Below, piece after piece: positions 1 to 8,744 of a DNA stretch of 64,000 nt (position 1 is its first letter; each line of letters starts with the position of its first letter). The stretch covers positions 6,696,001 through 6,760,000 of the forward strand of contig NZ_CP118631.1 of the NCBI RefSeq assembly GCF_028993635.1, read 5' to 3'. The notes under the pieces are model-generated. The model was not told the DNA's origin. It saw only the letters and a program-made list of their open reading frames with translations, and ran no database searches. Made by a program: the position numbers and the translations under genes. Source of the DNA: Mucilaginibacter sp. SJ. Its GTDB lineage: Bacteria; Bacteroidota; Bacteroidia; Sphingobacteriales; Sphingobacteriaceae.

Positions 1-885
1 TACCAGGGACTCATAGACATCATAAATGACGATCATTATACTTTTGGCACTATATTCCATAATGGTATAGCCAAATTTAATAGCGATAAAGCCGATTTTC
101 CTGCCTCGTACAACACCGAGCTTGGAATCAAAAAGAAAAAAAATGGAGTGAATTATTTAACCACTTATTTTGACTCTATAGCGGATTTAATTGCTTTGAA
201 GGCTAATGGCGGGATGCTCGACTTAATGCAGAAATTTACTTTTGCAGTTAGTAATGCCGGACAGCAGGGGCGGTTACAGAATTTTATGAGAGCCGATTAC
301 CAAACAGGTTTGATCCAGGTACCTATTGCCGGTAAAACGCTCAAACTGGAGTTCCTTGCCCCGGTTGTTAAACATGATCCCGTGGAATATTTATATTTAG
401 ATGATGAAGCCCACACAATTAATGGGCATAGCGTCGTCTTGAAATTGACCTATGGAAGTCGTTCCGTATTGTTTGGCGGAGATCTTAATTCGCAGGCTGA
501 AGATCATTTGTTGAAACACTATGGCGAAAATAACCCATTTGAAGTGGATATCGCCAAGTCATGTCATCATGGTGCGTCGGAGTTTACAATTGAATATATG
601 GCAAAGGTCAACCCATATGCTACCGTTATTTCTTCGGGAGATAATGAGTCATATTCGCACCCCAGGGCTGATGCGATAGGTTGTGCCGGAAGATATTCAA
701 AATCAAAACGGCCACTGGTGTTCTCTACTGAACTTGCCAGGTCTACAAATATAACAACCGATAAGATCAAGTATGGTATGATCAACCTTAGATGTAACGG
801 CGATGATATAATCATGGCGCAAATGAAGGAGGTTGTTTCCGGTGCTTTAGTTTGGGATCTTTATGACAAATTCGTCGAACTTTAA
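1..885 (+). CDS. Metallo-beta-lactamase-fold hydrolase, ComEC C-terminal-like (5' end outside window)
   Basis: The frame is open from the first base of the window, so the true start lies to the left; the GTG at 148 is not a convincing start. The visible part resembles the MBL domain of ComEC and related stand-alone hydrolases. It has a strand of the type SVVLKLTYGSRSVLFGGDLN, an HHGASE metal-ligand/loop motif, and near the end ISSGDNESYSHPRADAIG, which matches the family's SxGxxNxYxHP block. It probably cleaves a phosphodiester or similar bond with two bound metals. The upstream HxHxDH metal motif would lie outside the window and could not be checked. The substrate is unknown. Confidence 0.75.
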   Translation, partial: YQGLIDIINDDHYTFGTIFHNGIAKFNSDKADFPASYNTELGIKKKKNGVNYLTTYFDSIADLIALKANGGMLDLMQKFTFAVSNAGQQGRLQNFMRADYQTGLIQVPIAGKTLKLEFLAPVVKHDPVEYLYLDDEAHTINGHSVVLKLTYGSRSVLFGGDLNSQAEDHLLKHYGENNPFEVDIAKSCHHGASEFTIEYMAKVNPYATVISSGDNESYSHPRADAIGCAGRYSKSKRPLVFSTELARSTNITTDKIKYGMINLRCNGDDIIMAQMKEVVSGALVWDLYDKFVEL

Positions 886-888
886 ATA

Positions 889-996
889 AAGCTTATCGGT
901 TTTATTTCTTTATAAGCTTGCCCGCCCGGTATAACCCTGGCCTGTTTCCTGCCGTATAATTATAACGGGTGCCCGGCACTATATATTTACCGGGCA
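889..996. other. Two hairpins between the MBL gene and the histidine kinase
   Basis: Two inverted repeats are visible. AAGCTTAT (889-896) pairs with ATAAGCTT (912-919), and TGCCCGG (970-976) pairs with CCGGGCA (990-996). Neither is followed by a T run on the plus strand, so they are weak terminator candidates. The second lies inside an upstream GTG reading frame of the kinase, which argues that this upstream stretch is not coding. Confidence 0.35.
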
Positions 997-1040
997 TACC
1001 GGCCAACGACCGACCATTATTCTCTTATTTTGAAGTTTCA

Positions 1041-2807
1041 ATGAAAATCAGCCGATATTTCCGTGACCGGTATAATCAGATCCTTGCCCGGGAACCTGAA
1101 ATGCTCACCAAAGCCCGGATACGCATCCTCGCGCAGGCTATAATAGCCTTCATCTTTTTATTCGGTTTCCTGTTTATTTACAGTATAGTAGCAGACTGGG
1201 GGATTTTAATCAACGCAAGGTTGGGCGTATTCCTGTCGATTTTTATCATCACATTTGCGCTTTTTTTATTTAAGCAGCCCTGGACACGGGCCGGGCATGT
1301 ATTCCTGGCCTGTTTTACCGTTCTGATCTGGTCGGGTGCTTTACTATCCCGCCAGGGAGTAACCCTGGTGACCATTCAGTATACTTTGCTGATCATTACC
1401 GGCGGTTATTATATTCTTGGCGCCCGCTGGGGCCTGATTTATTCTCTGGCTAATCTGATACCTGTTATTGCCCTGGTGATCACGGAATACGTATTTAACT
1501 ATCATTTTCCCAGCCAGCAGTTAACCACAAAACCTTATGCTTTCGTTTTTGTCATGGTTTTCAATTTTATCCTGCTGGTTTTTATCCATTACAATTTCTT
1601 TAAAGCCTTCAGAAGAACCAACCGGACAGAGCAAAGACTCAAGGCCGACTTGCAGTTGGCGTTGACGGCCGCTCAGGAACTGGCCGCAGCGAAAACCAAT
1701 TTCCTGTCCACCATGTCTCACGAACTTCGTACCCCGCTGAACGCGGTGATTGGGATGTCTAATATCCTGGCGATGGAAAATAGACAGCCCGAACAAAAGG
1801 AAAATCTGGACATCCTGCGTTTTTCGGCGGAGAACCTGATGGCCATTATCAATGATATACTGGATTTTAATAAAATAGATGCAGGCCAAGTAGAACTGGA
1901 GCAAAACGATTTCCGGTTGGACGATCTCCTGAAAAATGTATATGGTGCCTTTCGATCAAAAGCTGTAGCAAAAAGCCTGGACTTTTCCTATTTTCCCGAT
2001 CCGCAATTGTATGAGGTAACAGTAACCGGCGATCAGAGTCGCCTGACCCAGGTACTGTTCAACCTGGTCGAAAACGCGCTTCGTTACACAACCTCCGGTT
2101 ATATACGCCTGCAAACCAGGGTGAGCTCAAAAACAGATGAGGGAATCCGGGTACTATTCCGGGTCGAAGACAGTGGCATTGGCATTCCGCAGGATAAACA
2201 AGAGCATATCTTTGACCCTTTTGTCCAGGTATCCGCTAAAACGAGCCGGCAATACCATGGTGCAGGATTGGGGCTGACCATTGTAAGCCGGTTGGTTGCG
2301 CTGCATGGTGGAGTGCTCATTTTTGCCAGTGAAGAGGGAAAGGGGAGTACCTTCAGTTTCGGGCTCAGTTTTCCGATTGTTCATCCCGAACCTGTTCCGG
2401 TTACCGGGACTTCCCGGGATGACAGGGGGATAGATACCCTGCGTGTGCTCATTGCCGAAGATAACGAGGTCAATGTGCTGGTAATGAAAAAGATATTGAA
2501 AAACTGGAACATCCAGCCGGATGTAGCAGTTAATGGCCAGGAAGCGGTTGATGCATGCCGGCAAAAGATATATGACGTGGTGCTGATGGATATCAATATG
2601 CCGGTCATGGACGGGTTTGAGGCAGCCAAACTGATCAAAGAATCAACGCCTCCGGGCAAAGTACCGGTGCGGATCATTGCGGTAACGGCTTCTGTGGATG
2701 CGGCGGCCGAGCAATTGGGCGGATACCGTTACCTGGATGATTACATGCTCAAACCGTTCCGCCCGGAAAGTTTAAAAGAAAAACTACTGCTCGCTTCTAC
2801 TATATGA
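1041..2807 (+). CDS. Membrane-bound hybrid sensor histidine kinase
   Basis: A 588-residue hybrid kinase starting at the ATG at 1041. A GTG at 969 in the same frame would add 24 residues containing a hairpin, and is less likely. The N-terminal ~190 residues hold about six hydrophobic segments with no extended periplasmic domain, so the sensor is probably intramembrane. It is followed by a short coiled coil, a DHp domain with SHELRTPLNAVIG (phospho-acceptor His about residue 227), a HATPase_c domain (N box LVENALRY, DSGIGIP, GAGLGLTIV) and a C-terminal receiver (AEDNEVN, phospho-acceptor Asp about residue 517 in LMDINMPVMDG, conserved Lys in MLKPF). No Hpt domain or output regulator is adjacent, so partner and signal are unknown. 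It converges on the next gene with a 9-bp gap. Confidence 0.93.
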   Translation: MKISRYFRDRYNQILAREPEMLTKARIRILAQAIIAFIFLFGFLFIYSIVADWGILINARLGVFLSIFIITFALFLFKQPWTRAGHVFLACFTVLIWSGALLSRQGVTLVTIQYTLLIITGGYYILGARWGLIYSLANLIPVIALVITEYVFNYHFPSQQLTTKPYAFVFVMVFNFILLVFIHYNFFKAFRRTNRTEQRLKADLQLALTAAQELAAAKTNFLSTMSHELRTPLNAVIGMSNILAMENRQPEQKENLDILRFSAENLMAIINDILDFNKIDAGQVELEQNDFRLDDLLKNVYGAFRSKAVAKSLDFSYFPDPQLYEVTVTGDQSRLTQVLFNLVENALRYTTSGYIRLQTRVSSKTDEGIRVLFRVEDSGIGIPQDKQEHIFDPFVQVSAKTSRQYHGAGLGLTIVSRLVALHGGVLIFASEEGKGSTFSFGLSFPIVHPEPVPVTGTSRDDRGIDTLRVLIAEDNEVNVLVMKKILKNWNIQPDVAVNGQEAVDACRQKIYDVVLMDINMPVMDGFEAAKLIKESTPPGKVPVRIIAVTASVDAAAEQLGGYRYLDDYMLKPFRPESLKEKLLLASTI

Positions 2808-2816
2808 CTTTCCTCA

Positions 2817-4034
2817 TTAAAGCTTACCTATTTTGTAAAGATTGCCGTTGTCCGTAACACCATATAGTGCGCCGTCTTTGCCTGTAACAAGAGAGCGCCA
2901 GCGTTCGCCCTTGTCTTTCAGCAGGCGTTCTTCCGCTACAATCTTGTTGTCTTTGATTATGAGCCTGATGATATGTGATCCGCCTAAAGCGCCCACAAAT
3001 AAATTTCCTTTCCATTCGGGAATCAGATTGCCTGTATAAAAGGTTATGCCGCATGGTGAAATACTTGGGTTCCAGTAATAAATAGGTTGGGCCATGCCTT
3101 CTTTTTGCTGTATCCCATCGCCAACTTTTACACCCCTGTATTCGATGCCATAAGTAATAACCGGCCAGCCATAGTTCTTTCCCGGCCGGATAATGTTAAT
3201 CTCATCACCTCCGCGCGGACCGAATTCCGACTCCCATAATTCACCTGTATTGGGGTTCATCGTCATACCTTCTGGGTTTCTTAAGCCATAAGCATAAATT
3301 TCGGGCAAAGCGCCGGCTTTTTGCGCAAACGGCCCGCCGGGCACCGGTTTCCCGTCACGGGTTATATGCAATACTTTTCCGATTGCAGTATTCAGGTCCT
3401 GGGCCTTGACACGCATTTCATCATCCCCATGTTCGCCCGTGCTTACAAACAGGTTGCCCTGTTTATCGAAAACGATTCGTGAGCCGAATTGCAGGTGACC
3501 GTTATATGCGGGTTTAGCATGATAGATCACCTTTACATTTTCGAGCCTGCTGTAATCGGACGAAAGCACGCCAGTGGAAATGGCCAACTGGAATCCCTCG
3601 GGAACTTTTTCGGAGTACGACCAAAATAACGTCCGGTCTTTTACAAAAGAAGCGTCAAAATTAACATCTAACAAGCCACCCTGGCCACCCACCGCTACTG
3701 CCGGCAAACCTTGAATATTCTTATCCAGACCGCCATCGGCCTTTAATATCCGCATGGTGCCGCCTTTTTCTGTAATTAAAAAGCGCCCGTCGGGCAGGCA
3801 GCGTAAAGCAAAGGGCTGTTTCAACTCATGATTGATCACGCTTACACTGAGTTTGGTTTTAGTTTGCGCGCCGGGAGCTCTTGTCTGACCCGGAAAAGCA
3901 GGCTTATAGTCGGCCGTTGGTGATTGTGTTTCAACGGGCGGCAATGATTGGGCATCAGCCTGCGAAATGTCAAGAAAAGAGCAAAGTGAAGCAATTGCAC
4001 ACGTAACTAACAAGGGTTTGATTGGTTTTGACAT
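2817..4034 (-). CDS. PQQ-dependent aldose sugar dehydrogenase (soluble GDH/YliI family), secreted
   Basis: A 405-residue protein starting at the ATG at 4034. An upstream in-frame start at 4076 would put 14 residues before an obvious Sec signal peptide (MSKPIKPLLVTCAIASLCSF, then ADAQ). The mature part is a six-bladed propeller of the soluble glucose/aldose sugar dehydrogenase family. Visible blocks are ALRCLPDGRFLITEKGG, STGEHGDDEMRVKAQD, YGLRNPEGMTMNP and FGPRGGDEINIIRPGKNYGW. It would oxidise aldoses at C1 in the periplasm, passing electrons to PQQ and a respiratory acceptor. No PQQ synthesis genes are in the window, so the cofactor may come from elsewhere in the genome or the medium. Confidence 0.88.
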   Translation of the reverse strand: MSKPIKPLLVTCAIASLCSFLDISQADAQSLPPVETQSPTADYKPAFPGQTRAPGAQTKTKLSVSVINHELKQPFALRCLPDGRFLITEKGGTMRILKADGGLDKNIQGLPAVAVGGQGGLLDVNFDASFVKDRTLFWSYSEKVPEGFQLAISTGVLSSDYSRLENVKVIYHAKPAYNGHLQFGSRIVFDKQGNLFVSTGEHGDDEMRVKAQDLNTAIGKVLHITRDGKPVPGGPFAQKAGALPEIYAYGLRNPEGMTMNPNTGELWESEFGPRGGDEINIIRPGKNYGWPVITYGIEYRGVKVGDGIQQKEGMAQPIYYWNPSISPCGITFYTGNLIPEWKGNLFVGALGGSHIIRLIIKDNKIVAEERLLKDKGERWRSLVTGKDGALYGVTDNGNLYKIGKL

Positions 4035-4303
4035 GGTAAGATGTATTTGTTGTGAAGATAAATAATATGCCGGCAAATGTTAAAATGTGGTGAACAAATA
4101 AATCAGCCTGCTCCGGTAACAATAACCGGCCATCAGGTTGTCACAAAGCCCAGGAACACTGATTAATTATCAGTGTATATAACGAGCGTTACGTATATGG
4201 ATTTAAAGAGAAATGACTGTTTGATTTGTATTGGTATTCCTGGTAGAAATACTTAAATTTAACTATTGGTTCCCGGTCTCAAACCTAACTTAAACTCTTC
4301 AAT

Positions 4304-4774
4304 ATGACAGCGATAACAATTAATGGGAAACAGCGGGAGGTTGCCGCTGACCCGGACATGCCTTTACTGTGGGTTATTCGTGATCTTTTAGGCCTTACCG
4401 GCACCAAATTCGGTTGTGGCGTGGCGCAGTGCGGAGCATGTACTGTACACCTGAACGGCGAAGCTGTGCGGTCATGTGTAACAAAGGTGAGCCGTGCGGC
4501 AGGGCAACAGGTCACTACAATTGAAGGACTGTCTAAATTAAATGACCACCCTTTGCAAATTGCCTGGGCTGAGTTCGATGTTCCGCAATGTGGTTACTGC
4601 CAATCTGGTCAACTCATGTCTGCAGCTGTTTTGCTGCGGGAAAATCCCAACCCAACAGATCAGGATATTGACGATGCAATGTCGGGTAATATTTGCCGTT
4701 GCGGTACTTATCCCCGCATCCGGGCGGCTATACACAAAGCGGCAGAACTGCAGCGGGAAGGAGCAAAATCATGA
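4304..4774 (+). CDS. iorA: (2Fe-2S) small subunit of a molybdenum hydroxylase (IorA/aldehyde oxidoreductase type)
   Basis: A 156-residue electron-transfer subunit. It has the plant-ferredoxin-like cluster ligands (FGCGVAQCGACTVHLNG) followed by the four-helix [2Fe-2S] domain (PQCGYCQSGQLMSAAVLL and GNICRCGTYPRIRAAI). Length and motifs match the alpha subunit of isoquinoline 1-oxidoreductase and related xanthine dehydrogenase family enzymes. It overlaps the large subunit by ATGA, implying translational coupling, and starts an operon of three genes. No signal peptide is present, so it is presumably exported as a passenger of its Tat-signal partner. Confidence 0.92.
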   Translation: MTAITINGKQREVAADPDMPLLWVIRDLLGLTGTKFGCGVAQCGACTVHLNGEAVRSCVTKVSRAAGQQVTTIEGLSKLNDHPLQIAWAEFDVPQCGYCQSGQLMSAAVLLRENPNPTDQDIDDAMSGNICRCGTYPRIRAAIHKAAELQREGAKS

Positions 4775-6921
4775 ACAGGCGTAACTTTATACAATCAGGT
4801 GCATTATTGAGCGGCGGCTTGCTCATCTCATTTACTATTCCAAAGGCCAATAAGCTGGCTGCCCTTGCAGATATGGCAGACCTGAACGTGTTTGCCCCGA
4901 ATGCATTTTTAAATATAGGTACAGACAATAGTATTTCGGTATACCTGAGCCATGTAGAAATGGGGCAGGGCATCTGGACTACGCTGCCCATGTTGATTGC
5001 GGACGAGCTTGATGTGGATCTGAAAAAAATCAATATTAAACATGGCGGTGCCGATAAGGCGTTTAACCATGTTATTTACGGCGCGCAAATTACCGGGGGG
5101 TCAAGTACCACCTGGTCTGAGTTTGACAGGTATCGGAATGCCGGAGCAACCGCGCGGACGCTCCTGCTTCAAACAGCCGCTACCCGTTCGGGGACTGCTG
5201 TCGAAAGCTGCAAAACGGAAGATGGGTTTGTTATTGCCGGGAGCAAAAGATACACTTATGGAGAGTTAGCTAACGACGCGGCAAAGTTACCTGTACCTGC
5301 AAAGGTTCCGCTGCGTTCATCTACCGACTGGAGGTATATAGGCAAAGGAAGCAAAAGGATGGATGCGCGAGTAAAGACTGATGGTACTGCAAAATTTGGC
5401 ATGGATATCCAGTTCCCCGGATTACTCACCGCAGTTGTTGCTCATGCACCTGTTTTTGGGGGTAAAGTCAAATCGTTTGATGCCGGTAAGGCGAAAGCAG
5501 TTCCCGGCGTAAGGGAGGTTGTTCAAATCCCGACCGGGGTGGCTGTCATTGCCGACCACTTCTGGGCGGCCCAACAGGGACGGAAGGCCTTACAGATAAG
5601 CTGGGACTATGGCACCGGCGTGCAGTTAAATACCGGTATGCAAACTGCGGCTTACCGAAAACTGGCTGCATCGGATGGTCTGCTGGTTCAAAAAAAAGGT
5701 GATGTAAAAACAGCGCTTACACAAGCGGTAAAAACCATTTCGGCAGAATATGTTTTTCCTTACCTGGCCCATGCACCGATGGAACCACTGAATTGCACAG
5801 TAAAGATTGAAAATGATAGCTGCGAGATATGGACAGGTACACAGTTGCCAGGCGGGGAACAGGCTGCCGCAGCAAAAATTCTTGGGTTTAAGCCGGAGCA
5901 GGTAAAAGTGAATATACCATTCCTTGGGGGAGGCTTTGGCAGACGTGCTACACCTGCCTGCGATTTTGTTTCGGAGGCGGTTCATATTGCGAAAGCAAGC
6001 GGTAAACCGATAAAAATGGTATGGACACGGGAAGATGATATGAAGAGCGGGTTTTACCGGCCTTTTTATGTCCATAATGTAAAGATCGGTGTAGATAAGG
6101 ATGGTCTTCCGGTTGCCTGGAACCATAATATTGCAGGTCAGTCAATTATGGCGGATGCGGCAGTGCTTTTTGGTCCGCCTCCGGCAATAGATGATACCAC
6201 GGTGGAAGGCGTTAAAGGATCACCATACCTGGATGAGATACCAAATCATTTTGTTGGCCTTCACACCACCAAAGAAGTAGTGCCTGTTTTGTGGTACCGG
6301 TCTGTGGGGGGGACGCACACTGCATATGTAATGGAAACGCTTATTGACCAGCTTGCTTACAATGCAGGTATCGACCCGGTGGAGTACCGCCGCGAGTTAT
6401 TTAAAAATCATTCAAGGCACCTGGCTGCGCTTAATCTTGTGGCCGAAAAAGGCAATTGGAACCGGACACTGGCTCCTGGGCGGTATAAAGGTATCGCGGT
6501 ACATGAGGCTTTTGGCAGCGTTGTAGCGATTATAGCCGAAGTAAGTGTTGAAAAAGGAGTTACGAAGGTACATCAGGTAGATTGTGCAATTGAGTGCGGC
6601 CTGGCCGTGAATCCCGACGGTGTAAAAGCCCAAATGGAAAGCGGGATCATTTTCAGTATCTCGATGGCAATGTACGGCGAGCTGACGTTCGTTAATGGGG
6701 AACTGCAACAAAATAATTTTTATGATTACCGGATCACCCGGATGTACGAAGCACCCCGGATCAATGTTTACATTGTGGATAGCAAGGAAAAAATGGGAGG
6801 TGCCGGAGAATGTGCAGTTCCGCCAACAGCACCGGCTGTAGCTAATGCAATTTTTGCAGCAACCGGAAAACGGATTTACAATTTACCTATTGTTAACAAC
6901 CGACTCGAAAAACAGGCATGA
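4771..6921 (+). CDS. iorB: Molybdopterin-binding large subunit, isoquinoline 1-oxidoreductase beta-like, Tat-exported
   Basis: A 716-residue protein starting at the ATG at 4771 within the ATGA overlap. A longer frame from 4693 overlaps iorA and is rejected because the Tat signal (RRNFIQSGALLSGGLLISF) begins at residue 3. It has the xanthine dehydrogenase large-subunit fold split as in IorB: a first molybdopterin segment, the GGGFGRRATP loop, YRSVGGTHTAYVMETLIDQLA, and the catalytic glutamate in GGAGECAVPPTAPAVANA near the C-terminus. It hydroxylates an aromatic N-heterocycle or aldehyde with water as oxygen source; the substrate cannot be read from the sequence. Electrons would pass through IorA to the cytochrome encoded next. 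Confidence 0.92.
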   Translation: MNRRNFIQSGALLSGGLLISFTIPKANKLAALADMADLNVFAPNAFLNIGTDNSISVYLSHVEMGQGIWTTLPMLIADELDVDLKKINIKHGGADKAFNHVIYGAQITGGSSTTWSEFDRYRNAGATARTLLLQTAATRSGTAVESCKTEDGFVIAGSKRYTYGELANDAAKLPVPAKVPLRSSTDWRYIGKGSKRMDARVKTDGTAKFGMDIQFPGLLTAVVAHAPVFGGKVKSFDAGKAKAVPGVREVVQIPTGVAVIADHFWAAQQGRKALQISWDYGTGVQLNTGMQTAAYRKLAASDGLLVQKKGDVKTALTQAVKTISAEYVFPYLAHAPMEPLNCTVKIENDSCEIWTGTQLPGGEQAAAAKILGFKPEQVKVNIPFLGGGFGRRATPACDFVSEAVHIAKASGKPIKMVWTREDDMKSGFYRPFYVHNVKIGVDKDGLPVAWNHNIAGQSIMADAAVLFGPPPAIDDTTVEGVKGSPYLDEIPNHFVGLHTTKEVVPVLWYRSVGGTHTAYVMETLIDQLAYNAGIDPVEYRRELFKNHSRHLAALNLVAEKGNWNRTLAPGRYKGIAVHEAFGSVVAIIAEVSVEKGVTKVHQVDCAIECGLAVNPDGVKAQMESGIIFSISMAMYGELTFVNGELQQNNFYDYRITRMYEAPRINVYIVDSKEKMGGAGECAVPPTAPAVANAIFAATGKRIYNLPIVNNRLEKQA

Positions 6922-7511
6922 AAAAACTAATAATCACCATGATCGTTTTGTTTATGTCAAGCGCGGTCATATTATCGTTCAAAGAAGAAAAATCAACATT
7001 TAATTATGCGGCGCTGCCTAAAGATAGTGTGGCTTCTGTTGCAGCTTTTAAACAAGTTTACACCGTATTAATGAGTGCCCGCTGTATGAATTGTCATCCC
7101 CCGGGAGATATACCACTGCAGGGTGATGATAGTCACTTGCACACCATGTTTCCCAAAAGGGGGGTAGATGGTAAGGGTGTTTATGCGATGAAATGCGCCA
7201 ATTGCCATCAGCCAACAAATACTCCGGGCTTGCATACGCCTCCGGGCAATCCCAATTGGCATCTGCCACCGGCCGACATGAAAATGGTTTTCCAGGGGAG
7301 AACACCCCGCCAGTTGGCAAAACAAATCATAGATCCCAAGCAAAACGGGCATAAGGACATGCAGAAGCTCATTGCACATGCAGATGATGGACTGGTGCTG
7401 TCGGCCTGGAAACCGGGGGAAGGCCGTAAACTTCCACCAATGAGCCACGCCGCATTTAAGAAAGCCTGGCTTACCTGGTTAAAAACCGGCGCGTATGCTC
7501 CGGCTAAATAA
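6918..7511 (+). CDS. Periplasmic diheme c-type cytochrome of the Ior operon
   Basis: A 197-residue protein with an N-terminal hydrophobic signal or anchor and two heme-c motifs, CMNCH (residues 56-60) and CANCH (93-97). Several His and Met residues (HTMFPK, MKMVF, MSHAAFKKAW) could be distal ligands. It overlaps iorB by ATGA, so it is almost certainly the electron acceptor of the molybdenum hydroxylase, linking it to the respiratory chain. Proteins of this type in Bacteroidetes are often loosely named isoquinoline 1-oxidoreductase subunits. The heme motifs are seen directly; the electron-transfer role is inferred from operon position. Confidence 0.85.
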   Translation: MKKLIITMIVLFMSSAVILSFKEEKSTFNYAALPKDSVASVAAFKQVYTVLMSARCMNCHPPGDIPLQGDDSHLHTMFPKRGVDGKGVYAMKCANCHQPTNTPGLHTPPGNPNWHLPPADMKMVFQGRTPRQLAKQIIDPKQNGHKDMQKLIAHADDGLVLSAWKPGEGRKLPPMSHAAFKKAWLTWLKTGAYAPAK

Positions 7512-7623
7512 AGTGTGGCAAAGCCGGGATTACTAAGGATGAAGGAAGCGAAATTTTCTAATTCCCCGGCTATCTAAGTTATTGATTTATTATGCTGTTT
7601 ATTTAAATGCGGTTTTAATTAAT

Positions 7624-7657
7624 AATAAAGCGCCGTCCCTGGCCGGCGCTTTATTTT
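7624..7657 (+). terminator. Rho-independent terminator after the ior operon
   Basis: A perfect 12-bp stem, AATAAAGCGCCG (7624-7635) with CGGCGCTTTATT (7644-7655), and an 8-nt loop, flanked by A- and T-rich ends. It lies about 110 bp past the cytochrome stop and could work in both directions. Confidence 0.8.
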
Positions 7658-7732
7658 AACCTGCTATCAAAATTGCCGGCAACTTCCTGCAACAGCCCAT
7701 CGGATATAAAAAGTTTAAGCTCTTTATAAGAC

Positions 7733-7762
7733 AAAAAAAAGCCCGATACGTTTGTACCGGGC
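7733..7762 (-). terminator. Rho-independent terminator after the SGNH/MBOAT pair
   Basis: The arms GCCCGATAC (7741-7749) and GTACCGGGC (7754-7762) form a nine-position stem with one A-C mismatch and a 4-nt loop. On the minus strand it is followed by an eight-base T run. It sits just beyond the stop of the leftward gene ending at 7794. Confidence 0.8.
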
Positions 7763-7793
7763 GCTGTTAGTTAGTTGTTTGATATATTATTTA

Positions 7794-8741
7794 TTAATTG
7801 CCACTTACAGTTTTATTATCAAACTGATTTAGGGATGCGGTATTACCGGTACTAAGCATTCCATTTATAATGCGCTGATTGATGTATGCTGAAAATTTTA
7901 AAGCTCCTTTGAAATTCAAATGCCCAAAATCGGCAAAGTCATCATTTTTTAGCGGAAAGTTATTGAAGTCCAGGAATTTCATATCGCCAAAGTAACGTTC
8001 ACGGATCAATGAAAACTCCGCCTCATTATTTCTGTACTCATACAAAGGATGTTGCGGGCTCCTGATCAGGAAGACACTTTTATGCATGCCGTTGCAATAA
8101 TCTATTATTTTCCTTAGATATTGAATATTGGTTGTTGAGATTGCACTTTTATTTGATGCTGCTTTAATATTTTTGCCCGCCGGATTATTTGAAGGTAAAA
8201 GCCTGGAACCTTCTATTTTGAAATACCCTCCTGTTTTTCCTGTATAATCGTAGTTAAATGAAAGCGCTTTAATAAAATTGGTACGCGCAGCTATGCCTAT
8301 ACAATTCATAAAGTATTTTGAATTGTGCTTAGCCAGCAATTCAAAATCGGCCAGGCTCATAAAAGAGGCATATTGCGGAAACATATTTGACATGTAGGTA
8401 TATCCCCATGTCCAGTCATCCATTTTTGTGTCAATTTGGTTATTCGAAAATTCTATAAGTACAGTAGTTATCTGGGGATTTTGCGACAGGTATTTTTTAA
8501 CTTTTTGAAAGGTGTAAAAATAAGATTCGGCAGAGTGCGACAGATTGGTTAACTTGGGTATCAGGGTATCATTGTAGGCACATTCCGAATGCGAATGACC
8601 AAAAAGTGCAATAGTATTGTCTTTCTTTAGCCTAAACTTTGAAAATTTATTTACCATATAGCCCGGGATCAGGGCAATAGCCAATATGAGCAGGCAGCTC
8701 ACTAAAACAAATGATATGGTTTTAATTAAAAAGCGGTGCAT
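7794..8741 (-). CDS. Membrane-anchored SGNH-hydrolase-like protein, partner of MBOAT (AlgJ/AlgX/DltD-like role)
   Basis: A 315-residue protein with one N-terminal transmembrane helix and the rest outside the membrane. The start of the soluble domain carries LFGHSHSECAYN, resembling GDSL block I, and the end carries DFADFGHLNFKGA, with the Asp-x-x-His pair typical of SGNH hydrolases. It lies 3 bp from the MBOAT gene on the same strand. In alginate, cellulose and teichoic acid systems such pairs O-acylate a polymer: the MBOAT protein moves the acyl group across the membrane and the SGNH protein passes it to the sugar. That role here is inference. A related pair lies at 43712-46129. Confidence 0.7.
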   Translation of the reverse strand: MHRFLIKTISFVLVSCLLILAIALIPGYMVNKFSKFRLKKDNTIALFGHSHSECAYNDTLIPKLTNLSHSAESYFYTFQKVKKYLSQNPQITTVLIEFSNNQIDTKMDDWTWGYTYMSNMFPQYASFMSLADFELLAKHNSKYFMNCIGIAARTNFIKALSFNYDYTGKTGGYFKIEGSRLLPSNNPAGKNIKAASNKSAISTTNIQYLRKIIDYCNGMHKSVFLIRSPQHPLYEYRNNEAEFSLIRERYFGDMKFLDFNNFPLKNDDFADFGHLNFKGALKFSAYINQRIINGMLSTGNTASLNQFDNKTVSGN

Positions 8742-8744
8742 TGC

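Noticed and set aside
969..1040. N-terminal extension of the histidine kinase from a GTG
   Set aside because: It contains a hairpin and lacks family-like sequence; the ATG at 1041 is followed directly by the expected basic N-terminus and first membrane helix.
2154..2564. 136-codon open frame antisense to the hybrid kinase
   Set aside because: It is covered by the kinase's HATPase and receiver domains on the other strand; no independent support.
5626..6126. 166-codon open frame antisense to iorB
   Set aside because: Cys/Arg/His-rich shadow of a strongly conserved coding region.
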